A stretch of DNA of 64,000 nt from DOZZ01 sp963792655 (GCA_963792655.1 CAWBWU010000006.1:384987-448986); one strand, 5' to 3'; shown: positions 46,229 through 55,895, numbered from the stretch's first letter. A program made the numbers and translations. Notes: generated from the letters alone by a model not told the origin.

Positions 46229-47755
46229 TCAGGTGGTGCGGTGAACGGGCACAACTTCGTCCGTCGCCATCACGCTGTGCTTCCGGCCAAACGCAAAGTA
46301 AATCACTAACCCAATCACCAGCCACACAAAGAACCGGATCCACGTCTCCAGCGGCAGCGCCATCATCAACACCAGACAGAACACAATGGAAATGATCGGC
46401 GTCACCGGAGCCCAGGGCACGCGAAAGCCGCGCGGGCGGTCGGGCTGTTTTTTGCGCAGCACCATGACGCCGAGCGACACGATCACGAACGCGAACAATG
46501 TGCCGATGTTGGCCAGGTCGGCAAACGTATCGATATCGAGGATGCCCGCGGGTATCCCAACGGCAAGGCCCGCGATCCAGGTGCTCACGTGCGGCGTCTT
46601 GAACTTCGGGTGGACTCGCGAGAACATCTTCGGCATCAAGCCGTCTCGCGACATCGCGAACCATACGCGCGCCTGGCCGTATTGAAAGACCAGCAGCGAC
46701 GAAATCATACCGACCAGCGCGCCGACGCTGACCCAGCCACGGATGCCGTTCATGCCCAGCGCTTTGAGCGCGTTTGCAACCGGTGCGGCGTTGTTGAGGG
46801 TGGTGTAGTTCGCGATGCCGGTCAGCACCAGCGACACCGAGATATAGAGGACCGCGCACACGATCAGCGTCAGGATGATTCCGATCGGCATGTCGCGCTG
46901 GGGCCGTTTGCATTCTTCGGCTGCGGTCGAGACCGAGTCGAAGCCAATGTAAGTGAAGAAGACGATCGCGCTGCCGGTCAACACGCCCGTGAAGCCATGC
47001 GGCAGGAACGGATGCCAGTTCGCCGTGTTCACTGCGTGCGCGGCGCCGACGACAAAGATCATGATGGCCGCAATCTTCACCACGACCATGATGTTGTTCG
47101 TTGTCGCGCCCTCGCGCACGCCGCGCGTCAACAGCCACGTCAGGATCAGTAGGATCAGCAGCGCAGACAAGTTGAAGTAGCTGCCGGTGCGCACACCTCC
47201 GGCCGCAAAGATCGGTTCCGCAATGATGTGGGGAATGTGAATGTGAAAGACGTTATCGAGGAGGTCGTTCAGGTATGCGGAGAAGCCCACCGCGACAGCC
47301 ATGTTGGAGACGGCGTACTCCAGAATCAAGTCCCAGCCGATGATCCACGCGAACAGTTCGCCCAACGTCGCATAGGCATAGGTGTAAGCGCTGCCCGCAA
47401 CCGGAATCATCGACGCCAGCTCGGCGTAGCAAAGCGCCGCGAAACTGCAAGCGAGCGCAGTCAGTAAGAACGAAAGCGAAATACCAGGGCCCGCGCCGGG
47501 ACGTCCGGTCAGCGAGAGCGCGTGCGTTCCGTAGCGCAGCAGATCGAGGATCGGCGCATGCAGAATGCTCTTGTAGGCAAGGGTCTCACCGGCGGCGGCG
47601 GTGCCGGTCAAAATGAAAATGCCGGAGCCGATGACGGCTCCGACACCGAATGCAGTAAGACTGAGCGGGCCCAGCGTGCGGCGCAGTTGTTTGCCGGGCT
47701 CATCCGCGGCAGCAATCAGAGAGTCGATACTCTTGGTGCGGAAGAGCCCGTGCAT
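46229..47755 (-). CDS. APC-family amino acid permease (cationic amino acid transporter type)
   Basis: 508 residues, about 12 membrane helices. Starts MHGLFRTKSIDSLIAAADEP, then LTAFGVGAVIGSGIFILTGT (helix 1 with the GxGIF motif), ELASMIPVAGSAYTYAYATL, EYAVSNMAVAVGFSAYLNDL, FTYIGFDSVSTAAEECKRPQ (family signature) and FAMSRDGLMPKMFSRVHPKF. This is the YfnA/CAT-type of amino acid:cation symporter. It reads through cleanly. Confidence 0.92.
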   Translation of the reverse strand: MHGLFRTKSIDSLIAAADEPGKQLRRTLGPLSLTAFGVGAVIGSGIFILTGTAAAGETLAYKSILHAPILDLLRYGTHALSLTGRPGAGPGISLSFLLTALACSFAALCYAELASMIPVAGSAYTYAYATLGELFAWIIGWDLILEYAVSNMAVAVGFSAYLNDLLDNVFHIHIPHIIAEPIFAAGGVRTGSYFNLSALLILLILTWLLTRGVREGATTNNIMVVVKIAAIMIFVVGAAHAVNTANWHPFLPHGFTGVLTGSAIVFFTYIGFDSVSTAAEECKRPQRDMPIGIILTLIVCAVLYISVSLVLTGIANYTTLNNAAPVANALKALGMNGIRGWVSVGALVGMISSLLVFQYGQARVWFAMSRDGLMPKMFSRVHPKFKTPHVSTWIAGLAVGIPAGILDIDTFADLANIGTLFAFVIVSLGVMVLRKKQPDRPRGFRVPWAPVTPIISIVFCLVLMMALPLETWIRFFVWLVIGLVIYFAFGRKHSVMATDEVVPVHRTT

Positions 47756-47767
47756 TGCGCTGGCCGG

Positions 47768-47932
47768 CTAACGTTTACGCTGGCTTTGACCCTTGCTGAC
47801 GGTGGCGACCTTCTTCTTGTTCGAGCCGCGGGCGACAGACTCCTCACGCTTCGGCTTCGGCGCGGCCTTCTTGCGCGCGGTGCGCTTCAGCTTCTTGCGT
47901 TCGAGAGTGTCGGTAACGTTTTTCGTGTTCAT
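47768..47932 (-). CDS. small Lys/Arg-rich protein of 54 residues
   Basis: MNTKNVTDTLERKKLKRTAR then KKAAPKPKREESVARGSNKK and KKVATVSKGQSQRKR; about 40 percent Lys/Arg. The ATG at 47930-47932 abuts the pcrA stop (TAA-ATG), so it is likely translated with pcrA. Composition suggests nucleic-acid binding, like histone-like or ribosome-associated basic tails, but no family is recognised. The permease gene starts 12 bp after its stop. Confidence 0.6.
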   Translation of the reverse strand: MNTKNVTDTLERKKLKRTARKKAAPKPKREESVARGSNKKKVATVSKGQSQRKR

Positions 47933-50290
47933 TTATGCTCTTTTTAATCCTGCGTATTTCTCGATCAACTTCTTCAAACCGAAGCGTTGGAAGCTGACGA
48001 TGATCTTGGCATCATCACCCTCGCCCTCACGGCGGACGATGGTGCCGGTCCCGTACTTGGGATGCTCTACTAATGTACCTGTTCGCGCGCCGCTCTGGGA
48101 GGAGGCTTTGGGCGCAGCCACGCGAGGCGTCAGTGGCACTCGCGGCGGCACCACTAAGTTGGCGTTCGGACGCGCAGCCGGCGGAACCGGTGTTTGCACC
48201 GGCAGATTAGTGCCGCGGTCTTTCAGGAACTGCGAGATGTTCTCGACGGAGTTGAAAGTACGGCCGGTGTACAGATTCTTTCGCGCCGCCTGCTGCACGT
48301 GATCGCGTTCCGCGGTGAGGTCTACTTGTGGCGTCCGCTCGTTCTCGTCGTCCGCACCGATCTTCACCACCAGTTGCGCGGGAATTTCTTTGAGGAAGCG
48401 AGACGCCATCGAGCGTTCCTGCTCACCCTGTCCGAAGCGGCGGCGATACCGCGCCCAACTGACAATGAGCCGCTTCTCGGCACGCGTCATGCCGACGTAA
48501 CAGAGACGGCGCTCTTCCTCCATCGCGGCTTCGCTCGTGATGGAGCGGATATGCGGGAAGAGACGTTCCTCCATACCCGCGAGAAAAACGACGGGGAACT
48601 CGAGGCCTTTCGCGTTGTGCAGTGTCAGCAGCGTTACCTGCGCGGCTTCTTCGAGCGAATCGGAATCGGCCACGAGCGCCGTGTGATCGAGAAACTCAGT
48701 AATGGACTCGCCGCGCTCCACCGCTTCCGCAGCGGCGTTGGCAAGCTCTTCCAGGTTCTCGATGCGCGATTGCGATTCGGTGGTGTTCTCGCTTTCGAGC
48801 ATCGCGCGATACCCGCTGCGCTCTTCAATCAGATTGAGCGCTTCGTTCAGCGGAAGCGTGGTGACCGCTTCGGCCATCTCTTCGATGATGCGCCGGAAGG
48901 CAGCCATCGCAGCATGCGCGCGCGTCGGCAGCTTCTGCTCTTCCAGAATGCGCCCGATCGCGTTCCACAGCGTGAGATTGTTCTCGAGCGCGAACTGCTC
49001 GATCTGTTCCATCGTGGTGCGGCCGATACCGCGCGCCGGAGTGTTCACGATGCGCAGCAGGCTCAACGAATCCGTCTGCGAGACCGCGAGCTTCAGGTAC
49101 GCAAGGATGTCTTTCACTTCCGCGCGCTGGTAGTAACTGAAGCCGCCGACCACCAGATACTTGCGGCCATACCGCCGCATCGCTTCTTCGATCTGCCGCG
49201 ATTGCGAGTTGGTGCGGTACAAAACAGCGACGCGCCAATCGGGATGCTGACGGAGAATCTTGTCCGTTGTGTCGGCGATGTACAACGCCTCGTTCTCGGA
49301 GTCGTACGCGGTGTAGTGCGTGATCTTGTCGCCGTCGCCCGAATCCGTCCAGAGCCACTTGCCCTTGCGCTCTTTGTTGTTCGCGACGACCGCGCCTGCA
49401 GCTTCGAGGATGGTCTTCGTCGAACGATAGTTCTGTTCGAGCCGGATCGTGCGGGCCTTCGGGTAGTCGCGCTCGAAGTCGAGAATGTTGCGAATGTCCG
49501 CGCCGCGCCAGCTATAGATCGACTGATCTTCATCGCCGACCACGCAGACGTTGTCGTGGCCCTTGGTAAGCAGGCGCATCATTTCGTACTGCGTGCGATT
49601 GGTGTCCTGATACTCATCCACCATGACGTAACTGAGCCGGCGGTTATAGGCTTCACGCGTTGCCGCATCGTGCGCGAGCAGCCGCACGGCTTCGAGCAGC
49701 AGGTCATCGAAGTCGAGCGCATTGGCCTGGCGCAGGCCCTTTTCGTATTCTTCGAACAAGACCGCAATGCGCTTCGAGACCGGATCTTTGGCAGACGCGG
49801 CAAGATCGTCAGGCGTCTGCTTCGAGCTCTTCGATTGACTGATGATGGACAACGTTCCGCGATACGGCAGCGCTTTGTCATCGAGCCCCAGCCGCTTGTA
49901 CGCGGCTTTCAGAAGCGCGATCTGATCTTCATCGTCATAGATCGAAAACTGCCGCGTGAAGCCGGGCCGAATCTCTGCGAGAGGATCTCCGTCGCGGCGC
50001 AGCAATCGAACACAGAACGAGTGGAATGTCGAGAGATTTGCATTGCCCGTGACGTTCTCTCCGGAGAGCAAGCTCTCCACACGCGAGCGCATCTCAGCGG
50101 CGGCTTTATTGGTGAAGGTGACAGCAAGGACCGACGACGGAGGCACGCGTTTGGAACTGATGAGATGCGCGATGCGATGCGTGATCACACGCGTTTTGCC
50201 TGAACCGGCGCCGGCCAGAATCAGTAGCGGGCCATCGGTGACAGCTACGGCTTCACGTTGTTGCGGATTTAGACCGGCAAGGAAATCCAT
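47933..50290 (-). CDS. pcrA: UvrD/PcrA-type ATP-dependent DNA helicase
   Basis: About 785 residues from the ATG at 50288-50290. Superfamily 1A motifs: GLNPQQREAVAVTDGPLLIL (Q motif), AGAGSGKTRVITHRIAHLI (I), AVTFTNKAAAEMRSRVESLL (Ia), YVMVDEYQDTNRTQYEMMRL (II), VGDEDQSIYSWRGADIRN (III), LEQNYRSTKTILEAAGAVVA (IV), LLTLHNAKGLEFPVVFLAGM (V), YVGMTRAEKRLIVSW (VI). The C-terminal tail GTLVEHPKYGTGTIVRREGE is the PcrA/UvrD tudor-like end. Functions in repair and recombination. No lesion seen. Confidence 0.95.
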   Translation of the reverse strand: MDFLAGLNPQQREAVAVTDGPLLILAGAGSGKTRVITHRIAHLISSKRVPPSSVLAVTFTNKAAAEMRSRVESLLSGENVTGNANLSTFHSFCVRLLRRDGDPLAEIRPGFTRQFSIYDDEDQIALLKAAYKRLGLDDKALPYRGTLSIISQSKSSKQTPDDLAASAKDPVSKRIAVLFEEYEKGLRQANALDFDDLLLEAVRLLAHDAATREAYNRRLSYVMVDEYQDTNRTQYEMMRLLTKGHDNVCVVGDEDQSIYSWRGADIRNILDFERDYPKARTIRLEQNYRSTKTILEAAGAVVANNKERKGKWLWTDSGDGDKITHYTAYDSENEALYIADTTDKILRQHPDWRVAVLYRTNSQSRQIEEAMRRYGRKYLVVGGFSYYQRAEVKDILAYLKLAVSQTDSLSLLRIVNTPARGIGRTTMEQIEQFALENNLTLWNAIGRILEEQKLPTRAHAAMAAFRRIIEEMAEAVTTLPLNEALNLIEERSGYRAMLESENTTESQSRIENLEELANAAAEAVERGESITEFLDHTALVADSDSLEEAAQVTLLTLHNAKGLEFPVVFLAGMEERLFPHIRSITSEAAMEEERRLCYVGMTRAEKRLIVSWARYRRRFGQGEQERSMASRFLKEIPAQLVVKIGADDENERTPQVDLTAERDHVQQAARKNLYTGRTFNSVENISQFLKDRGTNLPVQTPVPPAARPNANLVVPPRVPLTPRVAAPKASSQSGARTGTLVEHPKYGTGTIVRREGEGDDAKIIVSFQRFGLKKLIEKYAGLKRA

Positions 50291-50341
50291 TGGAGGGGGA
50301 AACTCGATTTTAACATCCACGCTCCGTGGCAACATGAATCG

Positions 50342-50647
50342 ATGGCGTTCGAGAAGGTTGCCAAAGTCGGCGATGTCGCTCCCAATGGTGTGATCGAGAT
50401 CTTGCGCGGCTATGTGCCGTACGCGTTGTGCCGCATCGGCGATGAGTGGCATGCGCTTGCGGGAACGTGCCCGCATCGCGGCGGTCCTCTTGGCCAGGGC
50501 GCAGTAGAAGGACGCAATGTGTTGTGCCCCTGGCATTTGTGGGCGTTCGACTGCGTTACGGGGCAGAACGATTTCTACGAAAACTGCAGCGTGAAAACGT
50601 TCGCTGTGCGCGTCGAAGGTGACGACGTGTTGGCCGACCTTGCCTGA
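50342..50647 (+). CDS. Rieske [2Fe-2S] protein, NirD-like
   Basis: 101 residues. The Rieske cluster motifs are CPHRGGPLGQ and CPWHLWAFD (Cys-x-His and Cys-x-x-His) around residues 43-65. Such single-domain proteins feed electrons to dioxygenases or serve nitrite reductase small subunits; no reductase or oxygenase is nearby. Its stop TGA at 50645 overlaps the mutM start TTG at 50640, so the two are co-translated. The divergent pcrA begins 51 bp away. Confidence 0.88.
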   Translation: MAFEKVAKVGDVAPNGVIEILRGYVPYALCRIGDEWHALAGTCPHRGGPLGQGAVEGRNVLCPWHLWAFDCVTGQNDFYENCSVKTFAVRVEGDDVLADLA

Positions 50648-51435
50648 GCTGCCCGAAGTCGAAACAGTTGTTCGTAGCCTGGCGCCGCACCTGCCCGGTC
50701 AGCGCATTCGCAAGGCGGAGTTCGCGCGCGTCCGTCTGCTCAAGAACGAACCCGATGAAGCCGCGGCAGCAATGACGGGCCGCAAGATTGTGTCCGTCGA
50801 ACGGCACGGCAAGTTCATTGTCATGACGTTGAAGCCGTCGGGCTTCTTCATCGTGCATCTGGGCATGACGGGCAAGCTGCTCTTGAATGGCGAGATCGGA
50901 AAGCATACGCACGCGGTGCTCACGCTCGACCGTGGAACGTTGATCTACACGGACCCTCGCAAGTTCGGCCGGTTGCATTTCACGGAAGCACTGCCGGAGT
51001 CGCTTGCGAAGCTTGGACCCGAGCCGCTCCTGATTAGCTTTCGACGACTTCGTTGCGGCAATGCGCCAGCGCGGCGCGCGCCTGAAGGCACTGTTGCTCG
51101 ACCAGACATTTCTTCGCGGACTCGGCAATATCTACGCCGATGAAGCATTGTTTCGCGCAGGCATTCACCCACTCGCAAGCGGCAAGCGAATGACCCGCGC
51201 CCGGCTTCGAAAGCTTTACGACGCGATCCAGCAAGTGCTGGCGGAAGCGATCGCGAGCAAAGGATCATCGATCGCAGACTACGTCGACTCCGAAGGCAAC
51301 AAGGGCACCTTCCAGCATGCGCATCAGGTCTACCGCCGCACCGGCAAGCCGTGCGTAATTTGCGGCAGCAAGATCCGGCGCATTCTGGTGGGACAGCGAG
51401 GAACTCACTATTGCGCGCGGTGCCAGAAGAAGTAG
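50640..51435 (+). CDS. mutM: formamidopyrimidine-DNA glycosylase (one frameshift)
   Basis: Removes oxidised purines. The TTG start at 50640 gives (M)PELPEVETVVRSLAPHLPG, with the required N-terminal Pro and Glu. Next are RHGKFIVM (Lys), HLGMTGKLLL, TDPRKFGRLHF. Near 51033 one extra base changes the frame; the sequence continues AFDDFVAAMRQRGARLKALL, LDQTFLRGLGNIYADEALFR, and ends with the zinc finger CVICGSKIRRILVGQRGTHY, CARCQKK. The length is 3n+1. The start overlaps the Rieske gene end. Confidence 0.9.
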
Positions 51436-51528
51436 CGAGGAACCTCCAGAACCAAATCGCGCTTGTTGACCAGCCCATCCCCATCCGCTACGCTCAGGGT
51501 TCATCAAAATTGATCAATTGGAGCCACG

Positions 51529-52938
51529 ATGAGCCCGCAAGAAGTGCTGAAGCTTGCCGAGAAGCAGAACATCCGGCAGCTTGATATCCGGTTTACCGAT
51601 ATCCCCGGTTTACAGCACCATATCTCCTATCCAATTTCGGAACTGACGCTCGACTCATTTGAGAACGGGTTCGGTATCGACGGCTCCAGCATTCGCGGTT
51701 GGGCCGCAATCAACGAGAGCGACATGCTGCTGGTGCCCGATCCCGCCACGGCGATCATGGACCCGTTCATGGAAGTGCCCACGCTCATCATGCTGGGCGA
51801 CATCAAGGACCCGATCACCAAGCAGAATTACGAGCGCGACCCGCGCTGGATTGCGAAGAAAGCCGAACTGTATCTGACCAACACCGGCCTCGGCGACACC
51901 GCGTATTTCGGCGCGGAAGCCGAGTTCTTCGTCTTCGACAACATTCGCTTCGATCAAAACGCGCACTGCGGGTTTTACTTCATCGATGCCGAAGAGGGCC
52001 GCTGGAACTCCGGCCGTGAGAAAGAGAACCACGGTTACCGCCCGCGCTTCAAAGAAGGTTACTTCCCCGTTCCACCGACAGACCACTATCAGGAATTGCG
52101 CGCGGAAATGGTCGAGACCATGATCCGCTGCGGCCTGCACATTGAGTGTCATCATCACGAAGTCGCAACCGCCGGACAGTGCGAGATCGATCAGCGCTTC
52201 AACACGCTGGTGAAGTCAGCCGACAACATGATGACGTATAAGTACGTCGTCCGGAACGTTGCGCATCAGTACGGCAAGACCGTAACGTTTATGCCGAAGC
52301 CGATCTTCGGCGACAACGGAAGCGGCATGCACACGCACCAGAGCATTTGGAAGGGCGATCAGCCGTTGTTCGCGGGTGACGGTTATGCCGGCATCAGCCA
52401 GATGGCGTTGCACTATATCGGTGGCCTGCTGAAGCATGCGCGCGCACTTTCCGCGATCATTGCGCCGACCACCAATAGTTACAAGAGGCTGGTCCCGGGT
52501 TATGAAGCACCGGTGAATCTCGCTTACTCGCGGCGCAACAGGTCCGCGGCGTGCCGCATTCCGATGTACTCGGCCAGCCCGAAAGCAAAGCGTGTTGAGT
52601 TCCGGCCGCCGGACCCGTCCGCCAACCCTTACCTGGCTTTCTCGGCGATGTTAATGGCCGGGATCGATGGAGTCCTCAATAAGATTGAGCCGGGCGAGCC
52701 GCTCGACAAAGATATCTACGATCTTTCACCGGAAGAGATGAAGAGCGTACCTTCGATGCCGGCGTCGCTCGAAGAAGCTCTGGACTCACTGGAAGACGAT
52801 CACTCTTTCTTACTGCGTGGCGACGTATTCACCGAGGAGTTGATCGAGACTTTTATCGAGTACAAACGGCGCAATGAAGCCGACGCGATTCGCCAGCGCC
52901 CGCATCCTTACGAGTTCAGCCTCTACTACGACATCTAA
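51529..52938 (+). CDS. glnA: type I glutamine synthetase
   Basis: 469 residues, GSI beta type. Motifs: LDIRFTDIPGLQHHISYPIS, FGIDGSSIRGWAAINESDML, YFGAEAEFFVFD, the ATP site FMPKPIFGDNGSGMHTHQSI, and the loop IIAPTTNSYKRLVPGYEAP. The adenylylation region near the C-terminus reads DKDIYDLSPEE, where the usual Tyr is present. It makes glutamine from glutamate, ammonia and ATP. TTGATCAA lies about 20 bp upstream of the start. The MOSC gene follows after 3 bp. Confidence 0.95.
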   Translation: MSPQEVLKLAEKQNIRQLDIRFTDIPGLQHHISYPISELTLDSFENGFGIDGSSIRGWAAINESDMLLVPDPATAIMDPFMEVPTLIMLGDIKDPITKQNYERDPRWIAKKAELYLTNTGLGDTAYFGAEAEFFVFDNIRFDQNAHCGFYFIDAEEGRWNSGREKENHGYRPRFKEGYFPVPPTDHYQELRAEMVETMIRCGLHIECHHHEVATAGQCEIDQRFNTLVKSADNMMTYKYVVRNVAHQYGKTVTFMPKPIFGDNGSGMHTHQSIWKGDQPLFAGDGYAGISQMALHYIGGLLKHARALSAIIAPTTNSYKRLVPGYEAPVNLAYSRRNRSAACRIPMYSASPKAKRVEFRPPDPSANPYLAFSAMLMAGIDGVLNKIEPGEPLDKDIYDLSPEEMKSVPSMPASLEEALDSLEDDHSFLLRGDVFTEELIETFIEYKRRNEADAIRQRPHPYEFSLYYDI

Positions 52939-52941
52939 GCC

Positions 52942-53436
52942 ATGCAGGGCCATGTCGTTCAGGTTAACGTCTCGCGCGGCGGCATGCCGAAGTTACCCAT
53001 TACTCAGGGAACGCTCGGAGCTGCGGGTTTCGATGGAGACGCTTGCCGCAACCTGAAGTATCACGGCGGACCGCTGCAAGCGGTGTTGTTGATTTCGGAG
53101 GAAGTGATCAACGAGTTAGTTGCCGCCGGGTTTCCCGTGTTCCCCGGAGCACTGGGCGAGAACCTGACAACGCGGGGACTTGATTATCATCATCTTGCTA
53201 TCGGTCAGCGTCTGATGATCGGTGACGCGCAGATCGAGCTAACTAAGATTCGCGTGCCTTGCAGTCAATTGGACGTCTATGGCAGCAGTATCAAGAAAGC
53301 TATTTACGATAAGAAGGTGAAGGCCGGAGACGCGACGAGTCCCCTTTGGGGACACAGTGGCTTCTACGCTCGCGTGATTCGCGGAGGACGCATTGCCGCC
53401 GGCACGCCGATTGCCCTCGAGATGATCGCGGTGTAA
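52942..53436 (+). CDS. MOSC-domain protein
   Basis: 164 residues of the YiiM-like MOSC type: GHVVQVNVSRGGMPKLPITQ, GFDGDACRNLKYHGGPLQAV (the GDxxxxxxHGG motif), FPGALGENLTTRGLDYHHLA, and IRVPCSQLDVYGSSIKKAIY with a Cys that could carry Mo or S. MOSC proteins move sulphur or molybdopterin-linked groups. It follows glnA by 3 bp and is probably in its transcript. Confidence 0.88.
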   Translation: MQGHVVQVNVSRGGMPKLPITQGTLGAAGFDGDACRNLKYHGGPLQAVLLISEEVINELVAAGFPVFPGALGENLTTRGLDYHHLAIGQRLMIGDAQIELTKIRVPCSQLDVYGSSIKKAIYDKKVKAGDATSPLWGHSGFYARVIRGGRIAAGTPIALEMIAV

Positions 53437-53443
53437 GGAGCTT

Positions 53444-53945
53444 ATGACCTTTCGCCACCTGTTCTCGCTCGCCGCGTTAATAGTAGCCACCGCGCAGGCT
53501 GAAGCCACCTGCAGCACTTTCGCAGCTCGAATGGTTAGTGGGCGGAGTGTGGACGGCCGACGCGACGGCGATGGGCAATGGAATGAAGCGGATCGAGACT
53601 CGTTATCAGTGGTCAGATAACAATAGCTTCCTGCGTTTCAACACTCACTTCGTCACCGACAAAGCCGACCTGAAGACTTACGATGGCAATTTCTTCTGGA
53701 GCCCTGCCAAGTCGACAATCTATGTCTGGTACACCGACTCAGAAAACGCCATCACTGAAGGACCGGTGGTGGTGAGCGGAGTCACAACGGAAATTCAGTT
53801 CCGCGGACCGGACTTCGAAGGTAAGGTGTCCGACTTGCGCGTGCTGGTCACTCGGAAGAACGCCGATCTCTATCACTGGGCGCTCTCAGAAAAGCAAAGC
53901 GACGGGTGGAAGCCTCTCGCCGATCTCGACTACGCGCGCAAGTAA
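53444..53945 (+). CDS. secreted protein, lipocalin-like, unknown (one frameshift)
   Basis: Starts with signal peptide MTFRHLFSLAALIVATAQAE preceded by TAAGGAG; after a shift near 53500-53535 it continues LEWLVGGVWTADATAMGNGM, KRIETRYQWSDNNSFLRFNT, YDGNFFWSPAKSTIYVWYTD and ends DLDYARK at 53945. The length is 3n+1. The W-x-x-G-G-x-W start and alternating strands resemble DUF1579-like/calycin envelope proteins; function unknown. Confidence 0.65.
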
Positions 53946-54353
53946 CTACTTCTTTGCCGGGATATCTTTCTCCCGCGCTTCTTCCTTACCCTCACCTGTG
54001 TGCAGAACCTGCACGTTGACCATTTTCTTTCCGAACTTCTTCGCCTGCGCTTGCGACGGGACGTAGATATCGACGTGGCGGCCCTTCACGCCGCCGCCTG
54101 TGTCAGTAACCGTGTAAGTGCCGTTGAGCGCGCCGGCTTTCGTGATGCGAATGCGTGAGCCAAGCGGCAGAACCGAGGGATCGGCCGCAACAATGCCACG
54201 ATGTGGCACTGTGCCCGCAGAGGTCGGACCCTCAACGCGGCTGAAGGCCGTAGCTTCCATGCGCATGCTATGTGCCCGCACGCGGTGCCGGCGAAGCGGT
54301 GCGCCCGAAGCGAGGGCGGCGAATAATGCGAACACGATCAACATCTTTCTCAT
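53946..54353 (-). CDS. 3D-domain secreted protein (RlpA/YabE-like)
   Basis: About 135 residues from the ATG at 54351-54353: signal peptide (MRKMLIVFALFAALASGA), then MEATAFSRVEGPTSAGTVPH, RGIVAADPSVLPLGSRIRIT and YTVTDTGGGVKGRHVDIYVP. The three Asp residues (AADPS, VTDTG, HVDIYV) are the 3D-domain signature of lytic-type double-psi beta-barrels that act on peptidoglycan. The tail is Lys/Glu-rich. It ends directly against the convergent gene at 53945. Confidence 0.85.
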   Translation of the reverse strand: MRKMLIVFALFAALASGAPLRRHRVRAHSMRMEATAFSRVEGPTSAGTVPHRGIVAADPSVLPLGSRIRITKAGALNGTYTVTDTGGGVKGRHVDIYVPSQAQAKKFGKKMVNVQVLHTGEGKEEAREKDIPAKK

Positions 54354-54404
54354 GTCACTAAAGTACACGGTTCGGGCCTGTGGGACCTGACGTAAAGTGA
54401 GTGG

Positions 54405-55214
54405 ATGCTTCTTCGAGTGCGCGCGGCGATAGTCTTTCTCTTCGCCTTTCTCCCGGTCTGTCTTGCGACCGACTTGTCGCTTTTGCTCGTGCCAGAGCCG
54501 GTCGTAAGAACAAGGCTTGAACGCGGCAAGGTGCACCAGCGAGAGCGGCAGTCGCTTGTCAAAGACTTGTTTCTTGAGGCTGGCTGCCAACCCGAGGAAA
54601 AGAAGGTCGACAAACATTACTCGAACGTCGTCTGCACGCTCAAAGGTGAGACGGACGACGCGATTGTTGTCGGCGGGCACTACGATTTCGTCGATGCTGG
54701 GGACGGCATTGTCGACGACTGGAGCGGCACCGCACTGCTCTCGTCGCTCTACGAAATGCTGAGCAAACAACCCAGGCACCATACCTTTATCTTTGTCGCG
54801 TTTGCGAAAGAAGAAGCTGGTTTAGTGGGTTCGTCTCGGTATGTAAAGGAGCTTTCGACGGACGAGCGTGCCCACGTGCGTGCCTTTGTCAACATCGAAT
54901 GCCTCGGCCTGACTCCGCTCAAGGTATGGCAGCGCCGCGCGAATCCGGAACTGCTGAAGCGCCTCACTGAGGCGGCGGGCGCACTTCACTATGTAGTGCC
55001 TGGCATCAACGTCGATAGGGTGGGCAATGATGATTCGCAGCCTTTTGTAAACGCGAAGATTCCCTGCATCACGCTGCACTCGTTGACTCAGGAAACCTGG
55101 CCGATCCTGCACAACCGCCGCGACAACCTCCAGGCCATTCATCCCGATGAGTATTACGCGGCTTATCACGTGATCGCTCTTTACCTGGCCTATCTCAATT
55201 TGAAGTTAACCTGA
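54405..55214 (+). CDS. M28-family metallopeptidase (secreted)
   Basis: 269 residues with a signal peptide (RAAIVFLFAFLPVCLAT). Di-zinc ligands appear in order: IVVGGHYDFVDAGDGIVDDW (His, Asp), FAKEEAGLVGSSRYVKEL (catalytic Glu-Glu), NIECLGLTPLKVW and DDSQPFVNAKIPCITLHSL. This is an aminopeptidase or glutaminyl-cyclase-like M28 enzyme. It is followed by the ABC transporter genes at 3 bp, so they may form one transcript. Confidence 0.85.
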   Translation: MLLRVRAAIVFLFAFLPVCLATDLSLLLVPEPVVRTRLERGKVHQRERQSLVKDLFLEAGCQPEEKKVDKHYSNVVCTLKGETDDAIVVGGHYDFVDAGDGIVDDWSGTALLSSLYEMLSKQPRHHTFIFVAFAKEEAGLVGSSRYVKELSTDERAHVRAFVNIECLGLTPLKVWQRRANPELLKRLTEAAGALHYVVPGINVDRVGNDDSQPFVNAKIPCITLHSLTQETWPILHNRRDNLQAIHPDEYYAAYHVIALYLAYLNLKLT

Positions 55215-55217
55215 AGG

Positions 55218-55895
55218 TTGCCCCACCTCGAACTCCGCCGCGTCTCGAAGACGTACCGAAGCGGCGATCAAACTCTGCAGGCGTTGAGCGATATCGACCT
55301 GACATGCGAGGGCGGATCGATCACGGCTTTGCTCGGCCGCAGCGGTTGCGGGAAGTCAACGCTGTTGAACCTGGCCGGCGCGATGGACTTTCCCACCGCG
55401 GGTGAAGTGCTGATCGACGGTGTCTCTACTGCCTCGATGAACGACGCGCAGCGCACGAAACTGCGCCGCACCCGCATCGGTTTTGTGTTTCAGTTCTTCC
55501 AATTACTGCCGACGCTCACCGCGTTCGAGAATGTCGAGTTGCCGCTGTTGCTCGCGAATGCGCCGAACGCGCCTGCCATTGCGAAAGAGCGCCTCCAATA
55601 TGTTGGCCTGGGCGACCGCGGGAAGTCTTATCCGCACCAGCTTTCCGGGGGCCAGATGCAGCGCGTTGCGGTGGCGCGGGCGCTGGCTCAAAATCCGGCA
55701 ATCCTGATTGCGGACGAGCCCACCGGCAATCTCGATACGGCAAGCGGCGAGCAGGTGCTGAAGCTCATTCGTGACGCCGCGTCTACTTTCGGCGCCGCGG
55801 TTTTGATGGCCACTCACAGCGCGGAAGCCGCCGCGATCGCCCACGTCAAAGTTCAAATGCGCGATGGCCGCATCCTGAGCATCGAACAGAACTGA
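55218..55895 (+). CDS. LolD-like ABC transporter ATP-binding protein
   Basis: 225 residues, MacB/LolD type. Walker A LLGRSGCGKSTLLNLAGAMD, Q-loop TRIGFVFQFFQLLPTLTAFE, signature LSGGQMQRVAVARALAQNPA, Walker B ILIADEPTGNLDTASGEQVL, H-loop MATHSAEAA. The start is TTG at 55218 with GAAGG upstream. The stop overlaps the permease ATG (TGATG), as expected for an ATPase/permease pair that pulls lipoproteins or other envelope substrates. Confidence 0.9.
   Translation: MPHLELRRVSKTYRSGDQTLQALSDIDLTCEGGSITALLGRSGCGKSTLLNLAGAMDFPTAGEVLIDGVSTASMNDAQRTKLRRTRIGFVFQFFQLLPTLTAFENVELPLLLANAPNAPAIAKERLQYVGLGDRGKSYPHQLSGGQMQRVAVARALAQNPAILIADEPTGNLDTASGEQVLKLIRDAASTFGAAVLMATHSAEAAAIAHVKVQMRDGRILSIEQN

Noticed and set aside
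47522..50203. Very long plus-strand frames opposite the permease and pcrA genes
   Set aside because: They are antisense shadows of genes with complete helicase and permease motifs; GC-rich codon use keeps the opposite frames open.
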